Shown: in pieces, positions 44,928-49,701 of the stretch
Layout: every line of letters begins with the position of its first letter
Numbering within the stretch: position 1 is the stretch's first letter
NCBI RefSeq assembly: GCF_002904165.1
Contig: NZ_CVTD020000006.1
Coordinates: forward strand, 1 to 49,701
Reading direction: 5' to 3'
Source of the DNA: Herbinix hemicellulosilytica
Lineage (GTDB): Bacteria > Bacillota > Clostridia > Lachnospirales > Lachnospiraceae
DNA: 49,701 nt
Program-made: the position numbers and the translations under genes
Notes under the pieces: model-generated
Told to the model about the DNA's origin: nothing
Databases searched by the model: none
The model's input: the letters and a program-made list of their open reading frames with translations, nothing else

Positions 44928-46418
44928 ATGAATCTGATGTATCACAGTACAAGAAACAAAAGTATAAAAGTAACCGCATCCCAGGCAATTCTTCAGGGAT
45001 TGTCACCGGACGGAGGCTTGTTTGTTCCTGAAACAATACCACAATTATCAAAGTCTGTCGAAGAGTTGGCAGGGATGAATTATCGTGAACTTGCTTATGA
45101 AGTCTTAAGTAAATTCTTAACCGATTACAGCGAAGAGGAATTAAAGGATTGCATAAATAAGGCGTATGACGATAAATTTGATACGCCGGAAATAGCCCCG
45201 CTTAAAAAGGTAGGCAAAATGAACTATCTTGAACTCTTTCATGGTGCGACAATAGCATTTAAGGACATGGCCCTTTCAATATTACCTCACTTGCTCACAA
45301 AAGCAGCCAGGAAGAATAATATAAATGATGATATTGTAATCCTTACGGCAACATCAGGGGATACGGGTAAAGCTGCTTTGGCCGGTTTTGCCGATGTTAA
45401 AGGGACAAAGATTATTGTTTTTTATCCCAAGGACGGTGTAAGCAGGGTACAGGAAAAGCAAATGGTCACACAAAAAGGCGACAATACCTATGTTATAGGT
45501 ATAAAGGGTAATTTTGACGATGCACAGACAGGGGTAAAAAAGATATTTAACGACACCGATTTAAAAGAAAAAATGGAGAAGGCGGGTTACCGTTTCTCAT
45601 CGGCCAATTCCATTAATATAGGCCGTTTGGTTCCTCAGATCGTGTATTACATTTATGCTTATATGGAAATTTACAAAAGAAATGAATTAAAAAGCGGGGA
45701 AAAGATCAATTTTGTTGTTCCTACGGGGAATTTCGGAAATATCCTTGCGGCTTATTATGCAAAAAAAATGGGCCTTCCTATAGATAAACTGATTTGTGCT
45801 TCCAATGACAACAAAGTACTTTATGACTTTTTCAGTACGGGAGTATATGACCGAAACAGGGAATTCTTCCTGACAATTTCGCCTTCAATGGACATTTTGG
45901 TTTCAAGTAATTTGGAACGCTTGATTTATCATATATCAGGCGAGGATACACAAAAGACCGCAGAATTGATGCAGGCACTGAATAACGGCGGAAGATATGA
46001 AATATCAACCGATATGAGAACTAATCTGAAGGATTTCTGCGGTGGTTATGCAACAATTGAGGAAACTAAAAAGGCAATTTATGAAGTATATAAAGAAACA
46101 GGTTATGTTATGGATACACATACGGCTGTGGCTGCGGCCGTGTATGAAAAATATTTTAAAAATGACATAGACCCGGCAATGACGGTAATAGTGTCTACAG
46201 CCAGCCCTTATAAGTTTTCTGAAAGTGTGCTGGAAGCTTTAGGAATAGAAAACATACCTGAGGATGATTATGAACAGGCCAAACTGCTTAGAGAAGTTTC
46301 TAAAGTGCCTATACCGGGTGCCGTGGAAGAGCTGAATAACGCGAAGATAAGGCATACAAGGGTGTGTAAAGTGGGCGAAATGAAAGCCCAGGTGGAGAAT
46401 ATTTTAAAAATAATCTAA
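44928..46418 (+). CDS. thrC: Threonine synthase
   Basis: The 496-residue PLP enzyme converts O-phosphohomoserine to threonine. It begins MYHSTRNKSIKVTASQAILQ, the long-form N-terminus. PLP-binding Lys112 lies in HGATIAFKDMALS, and the phosphate-binding ATSGDTGKAALAGF and VVPTGNFGNILAAYYA are intact. ATG 44928 follows AAAGGGGA; ATG 44937 is an alternative. It is monocistronic here, without thrB or hom. Confidence 0.96.
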   Translation: MNLMYHSTRNKSIKVTASQAILQGLSPDGGLFVPETIPQLSKSVEELAGMNYRELAYEVLSKFLTDYSEEELKDCINKAYDDKFDTPEIAPLKKVGKMNYLELFHGATIAFKDMALSILPHLLTKAARKNNINDDIVILTATSGDTGKAALAGFADVKGTKIIVFYPKDGVSRVQEKQMVTQKGDNTYVIGIKGNFDDAQTGVKKIFNDTDLKEKMEKAGYRFSSANSINIGRLVPQIVYYIYAYMEIYKRNELKSGEKINFVVPTGNFGNILAAYYAKKMGLPIDKLICASNDNKVLYDFFSTGVYDRNREFFLTISPSMDILVSSNLERLIYHISGEDTQKTAELMQALNNGGRYEISTDMRTNLKDFCGGYATIEETKKAIYEVYKETGYVMDTHTAVAAAVYEKYFKNDIDPAMTVIVSTASPYKFSESVLEALGIENIPEDDYEQAKLLREVSKVPIPGAVEELNNAKIRHTRVCKVGEMKAQVENILKII

Positions 46419-46442
46419 TTATGACAAATGCCTGACATAAAT

Positions 46443-46470
46443 TTGACACATACACAGTGCATTATATAGA
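46443..46470 (+). promoter_or_regulatory. Distal promoter of the surface protein gene
   Basis: TTGACA (46443-46448) and TATAGA (46465-46470) are 16 bp apart. It would give a 5' leader of about 370 nt. Confidence 0.5.
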
Positions 46471-46526
46471 CATAGTCAAGAGCGCAGGAACCTTATGGTA
46501 AATCCCGTGCCGGCAGATAAAGTCAC

Positions 46527-46656
46527 ATCCTATTCTAAACTGCTTTGGGATATGCCTTAAGGGGAATGTAAAGAGGGGTAATCCCTGAAGTCGATTTGAC
46601 TACAATATAATCATCTGACTCGGATTATAACGGTAAAGGGACCGGGTTAAACTGGT
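46527..46656 (+). promoter_or_regulatory. Chain of hairpins in the surface protein leader
   Basis: Five stems follow one another: ATCCTA/TGGGAT (46527-46551), AGGG/CCCT (46574-46586), AGTC/GACT (46589-46601), ATAATC/GATTAT (46607-46628) and ACCGG/CTGGT (46641-46656). This density suggests a folded RNA between the two promoters. I compared the region from memory with cobalamin, FMN and c-di-AMP riboswitches and found no convincing match. Confidence 0.4.
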
Positions 46657-46684
46657 AAAATATCCAATATCAGAGAGAAAAGAC

Positions 46685-46713
46685 TTGACCTTTAATACCT
46701 TTATTGTTATAAT
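46685..46713 (+). promoter_or_regulatory. Proximal promoter of the surface protein gene
   Basis: TTGACC (46685-46690) and TATAAT (46708-46713) are 17 bp apart, close to consensus. It gives a leader of about 125 nt. Confidence 0.8.
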
Positions 46714-46742
46714 CATCTTGTTGTTGGAATGATTATATTGAT

Positions 46743-46799
46743 GCGTTACTTTGCTGAATTTACGTGGGTTGTAGACTTTGTGAATCAGTAAGGCAACGC
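46743..46799 (+). promoter_or_regulatory. Leader hairpin before the surface protein gene
   Basis: GCGTTACTTTGCTGA pairs with TCAGTAAGGCAACGC with one mismatch and two G-U pairs. It lies near the 5' end of the proximal transcript and could stabilise an abundant mRNA. AAGGAGG follows before the ATG. Confidence 0.6.
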
Positions 46800-46845
46800 A
46801 AAAATATAATATCAAAATCATATATTTTAAGGAGGAAGTAAGAAT

Positions 46846-49473
46846 ATGAAGACAAAGTTCTTTAAGAAGTTGTCTTTCGTTCTTGCTGTAGCAATGGTAC
46901 TTTCAGTACTGTATCCTGCTGCAGGAGCTTTCGCTGCTAAGAAGCCGAAACTCAATGCTACAAGCAAGTATCTGCATCTTGATGTAGAAGGCAAGAACGA
47001 GTATGACTTCAACATCTCCAACAAACAAAAAGGTTGGAAATATGATTGGGAATCTGCTGACGAAGATGTTGTAGTTGTTGACAACAAGGGTGTAGTTACT
47101 GCAACCGGCGTTGGCAAAACAAAAGTTACTGTTTATATCACCGACAAAGACGGTGAGGAAGTTGCTAAGCTTTCCGCAAAAGTAACCGTAAGAGACAACA
47201 TCAAAGAAGTTAAGATCTCTAACCCTCCTGAGGGTAAGCTTGAAGTTGGTCAGGAATATGACTTCAACAGAAGCTTTGTAACCGTTTCAGGAAGCACAAA
47301 GAAGACTTCTGCCATCACCAGATGGACAGTAGAGCCTTCAGATACTGCTACAATCGATGACAAAGGCGTATTCAAGGCTACTAAGGCTGGTAAATATACT
47401 ATCACTGCTCGTTCATTCCAGTCCAAAGAGAAATATGAGTACTGGTTATCAGACAACGAGGCTTACAAAGATTATGTATTGGCTACTGACAGTGTAGAGG
47501 TAACAGTAGCTGCTTCCATGGTAGAGGCTAAGCAATATGATTTGTCTAAAGTAAACGTATTATTTACTTCACCTATGACTGAAGAAGAAGTAAAGAATAA
47601 TATCTATGTTCACTATATGATTGGTGATGTTGCTGTCAAAGAACAAGAAATTAAGTCTGTTAAAATATCAGATGATGGTATGACCGCAACAGTTGAAATT
47701 TATGATACTTTTGTTCCTAAAGTAACATATAAAGTTACTTATACTGATATGGAGCCTGTTAGCTTTATAGCAGCTACAGCAAATCCAGAAGATGTCAAAG
47801 GTATTGATATTACAACATCAAAAGTTACGGTATTTGAGCCTACTCGCATTAAATACAATCTTATTAATGAAAATGGCGTAATTATTAACCAGCCTGTTGA
47901 TGTTAATAATTTAGGTGTTAGAGTGACTTTTGAATCCTCTAATGAATTAACATCTTTATATAATGATGAGTTAACTATCTTTAATAAAGGTGATGTAACT
48001 ACTGTTAAAGCTACTTATCATACTTACGAATGGGTAGATGGTCAAGAGATAGTTTATACAGATACTCAAGCCATCGTTGGCGTAGAAGAAGCTGATGTAC
48101 TTCCTAAGGGTATATTAGCATGGACTATTGTTAAGCATGGTGAGACTCCTAAATATGATAAAGTTAATCACTTTATTGCTGCAGAAGATAACGATCGTGT
48201 ATTAAATGTAAAAATTGAGTTATCTGATGGAAGCAAAATAAGTAGTCATGATGACAATTTAATTAAGTTAACATCTTCAGATTCATCAGTTCTCTTCGTG
48301 GATGAGACAGGATATTTAGTTCCTGTTAAAGAAGGAAAAGTAAGAGTGACTGTTGAATATGATAATAAGTATGTTGGATCCTTTGAAGTTACTGTAAGTG
48401 CCAAGAGAAAAGCGGCTAGAATGGTTGTAGAAGATGCTGTATATTCATTATCAAATTATGATGAGCATCCTTCATGGTCAGATAAAGTTACTGTAAATGC
48501 TTATTTAAAAGATCAATATGGTTATGATTTTGAATATGAGCCTGATTTAAGGATTAGAGCTTTATCTCAAAAAGCAATAGACCGTGATGGAAAAGAAGAA
48601 AAGGTTATTGGTGGTAATAGCTACACATTTGATCCTAAAGGTGAAGCAGAAGGTAGATATCAATATTTAGTTTATGATGCTGCATATCCTACAATCACTG
48701 CTCAAGTAACATTTGATGTTAAGGCACCTAACAGTGAGGCAGTAACTTGGAAGGTCGAAATTAGTGGTGCATATAAAGATGGTAAGATTGATACAGTTGT
48801 AAAGGCTCCAGAAGATGCAAATAAGAAATTTAGTATTCAGTTAATGGGTTATGCCAAGAATGGTGTAAAGGTAGGTCCTGAAGATTTATCTGAATACAAT
48901 GTAACTATAAAAGATAATAAGGGTAAAGAACTTAAGGATAAGGCACCTGAAGCAATAACAGATGATAATTCAATCTATAATGCAACATATAATGCAACAT
49001 GGACTGCAGCGACAGGAAGTGCAATAAGTACAAAGATCGAAAATGCAACATGGACTGCAGCGACAGGAAGTGCAATAGGTACAAAGATCGAAAAGCTTGA
49101 AAATGGTCAGTATACAGTTGAAATTATTGATAAAAATAAGACTGTGAAAGGTCGCGCTGTATTTACAGTTGTAGATACTCAGAAACTTCCTGAGCTTGAA
49201 ATTAAAGGATTTAGATCTGCAAATACAGATGGAGATCAGGCGTTTGCTGATGCGTTTACAGTTAAACTTAATGGTTCAGCTGTAAGTGCTGAAAGGTTAG
49301 CTCCTCAATTCAAGAGAACTCAGGTACCTACAAGAGCATACGCAGATAAAGTATTAGTAACTGAGTATATTAAAGATGCTGATGGAAATGAAACAACCTT
49401 ATACATTGTTCATGAATTGAAGGTAGGATACTATATTACAGTTCCTGTAGATTTTGCTAGTTATGTTGATTAA
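46846..49473 (+). CDS. Surface protein with bacterial Ig-like domains (S-layer-like)
   Basis: The 875-residue protein has a signal peptide (KKLSFVLAVAMVLSVLYPA, cleaved after GAFA) and Ig-like BIG_2 modules. One spans about residues 35-115 (ESADEDVVVVDNKGVVTATG), one about 160-185 (EPSDTATIDDKGVFKATKAG) and one about 480-525 (SSDSSVLFVDETGYLVPVKE). No LPXTG or SLH motif is seen. Two promoters, an optimal AAGGAGG and codon-optimised 5' sequence indicate high expression, which fits a surface-layer protein. Base and codon use changes at about 47530, and a 51-bp unit is duplicated at 48991-49092. How it is anchored is not visible. Confidence 0.8.
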   Translation: MKTKFFKKLSFVLAVAMVLSVLYPAAGAFAAKKPKLNATSKYLHLDVEGKNEYDFNISNKQKGWKYDWESADEDVVVVDNKGVVTATGVGKTKVTVYITDKDGEEVAKLSAKVTVRDNIKEVKISNPPEGKLEVGQEYDFNRSFVTVSGSTKKTSAITRWTVEPSDTATIDDKGVFKATKAGKYTITARSFQSKEKYEYWLSDNEAYKDYVLATDSVEVTVAASMVEAKQYDLSKVNVLFTSPMTEEEVKNNIYVHYMIGDVAVKEQEIKSVKISDDGMTATVEIYDTFVPKVTYKVTYTDMEPVSFIAATANPEDVKGIDITTSKVTVFEPTRIKYNLINENGVIINQPVDVNNLGVRVTFESSNELTSLYNDELTIFNKGDVTTVKATYHTYEWVDGQEIVYTDTQAIVGVEEADVLPKGILAWTIVKHGETPKYDKVNHFIAAEDNDRVLNVKIELSDGSKISSHDDNLIKLTSSDSSVLFVDETGYLVPVKEGKVRVTVEYDNKYVGSFEVTVSAKRKAARMVVEDAVYSLSNYDEHPSWSDKVTVNAYLKDQYGYDFEYEPDLRIRALSQKAIDRDGKEEKVIGGNSYTFDPKGEAEGRYQYLVYDAAYPTITAQVTFDVKAPNSEAVTWKVEISGAYKDGKIDTVVKAPEDANKKFSIQLMGYAKNGVKVGPEDLSEYNVTIKDNKGKELKDKAPEAITDDNSIYNATYNATWTAATGSAISTKIENATWTAATGSAIGTKIEKLENGQYTVEIIDKNKTVKGRAVFTVVDTQKLPELEIKGFRSANTDGDQAFADAFTVKLNGSAVSAERLAPQFKRTQVPTRAYADKVLVTEYIKDADGNETTLYIVHELKVGYYITVPVDFASYVD
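48991..49092 (+). repeat. Two tandem 51-bp units inside the surface protein gene
   Basis: Units 48991-49041 and 49042-49092 differ at one base and each encode NATWTAATGSAISTKIE (Ser to Gly in the second copy). A short NATY copy precedes them. The in-frame duplication looks recent. Confidence 0.9.
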
Positions 49474-49532
49474 AAGTTATACTCAGTAAAAAAAGCTGTC
49501 AGACTAAGAAAAAATGATGGCTTATGAAACTA

Positions 49533-49568
49533 CAAAACCCAGGCTTGAAAAACCTGGGTTTTGTGTTA
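49533..49568 (+). terminator. Terminator of the surface protein gene
   Basis: CAAAACCCAGG pairs perfectly with CCTGGGTTTTG around CTTGAAAAA, followed by TGTT. It is strong on both strands. Confidence 0.85.
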
Positions 49569-49640
49569 AAAGGCTCTTTGTCAAGTGTTGGGGTATGATG
49601 TATTTGAAACATGCTAAATTACTTGGCTTAGAGCCTTTTT
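49567..49640. repeat. Short inverted repeat, possible mobile element end or second terminator
   Basis: AAAAGGCTCT pairs with AGAGCCTTTT, and CAAGT/ACTTG and ATGT/ACAT lie inside, with T residues at the end. GGCTCTTTGTCAAG resembles the ends of ISL3-type elements as I remember them, but no transposase is present before the window ends at 49701. Confidence 0.4.
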
Positions 49641-49701
49641 AACATTTATATCTAAAACACCTATTTTTGAGCATGACAAATAAACCTCGTGCCAGTCATA
49701 T

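Noticed and set aside
46477-46680. Cobalamin, FMN or c-di-AMP riboswitch in the surface protein leader
   Set aside because: Short blocks such as GGAACC, GGTAAATCC and GAAGTC recall parts of these families, but the defining cores are missing or out of order.
1-49701. CRISPR arrays, tRNA genes, prophage or integrative element
   Set aside because: No regularly spaced repeats, cloverleaf sequences, integrase or phage structural genes were found on reading through both strands.

Overview
The window looks like the chromosome of a low-GC, Gram-positive, probably anaerobic member of the Clostridia, most likely near the Lachnospirales. This rests on AT-rich codon use, purine-rich ribosome binding sites, a dgt-dnaG-rpoD macromolecular synthesis cluster, the trmK plus TGS-domain nucleoside kinase pair, a class A RNase P RNA, teichoic-acid-type glycerophosphate genes and a SleB/CwlJ-type hydrolase. 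No tRNA, CRISPR array, phage or complete insertion sequence was seen. The assignment is inference from gene content.

Layout. 1-4080: the tail of a YbbR/CdaR-like protein, then a YfhO-type membrane glycosyltransferase and its CsbB-like polyprenyl-phosphate glycosyltransferase. 4081-6153: leuA behind a structured leader that carries a four-codon upstream ORF. 6154-7150: about 1 kb of debris, made of a 208-bp imperfect palindrome, unidentified DNA and a decayed copy of the next cassette. 7150-12280: an intact cassette of small secreted protein, lipoprotein, ABC ATPase and large ABC-2 permease. 12550-19792: a glycerophosphate polymer cluster (GT2/glycerophosphotransferase fusion, TagG/TagH-like exporter, TagD, two further glycerophosphotransferases), converging on a polyprenyl glycosylphosphotransferase at 19999-21423 (-).

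21600-25855: a membrane-anchored HtrA protease, a ClpX-like unfoldase with an altered substrate loop, an unassigned TIM-barrel protein and a zinc-ribbon protein. 25879-31179: a branched-chain amino acid ABC transporter (livKHMGF) with a 5' leader hairpin, a terminator after livK and alternative hairpins before livF. 31279-34970: a cytidylate-kinase-like protein, two aminotransferases (one HisC-like) and queH. 35246-39309: dgt, dnaG and rpoD. 39489-41878: trmK and the nucleoside kinase. 42012-42374: RNase P RNA (-), followed upstream on the same strand by an AP2-like protein. 43646-46418: a cell wall hydrolase and thrC. 46443-49473: an abundant-looking surface protein with two promoters, a long structured leader and a mosaic coding sequence.

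The common theme is the cell envelope: lipoteichoic acid decoration, glycerophosphate polymer synthesis and export, HtrA quality control, wall hydrolysis and a surface-layer-like protein. Leucine synthesis and branched-chain amino acid uptake form a second theme, and both have leader structures that suggest RNA-level control. The least explained system is the secreted-protein/lipoprotein/ABC cassette at 7151-12280 with its decayed sister copy at 6664-6923, in which an intergenic hairpin is preserved although its bases have changed.
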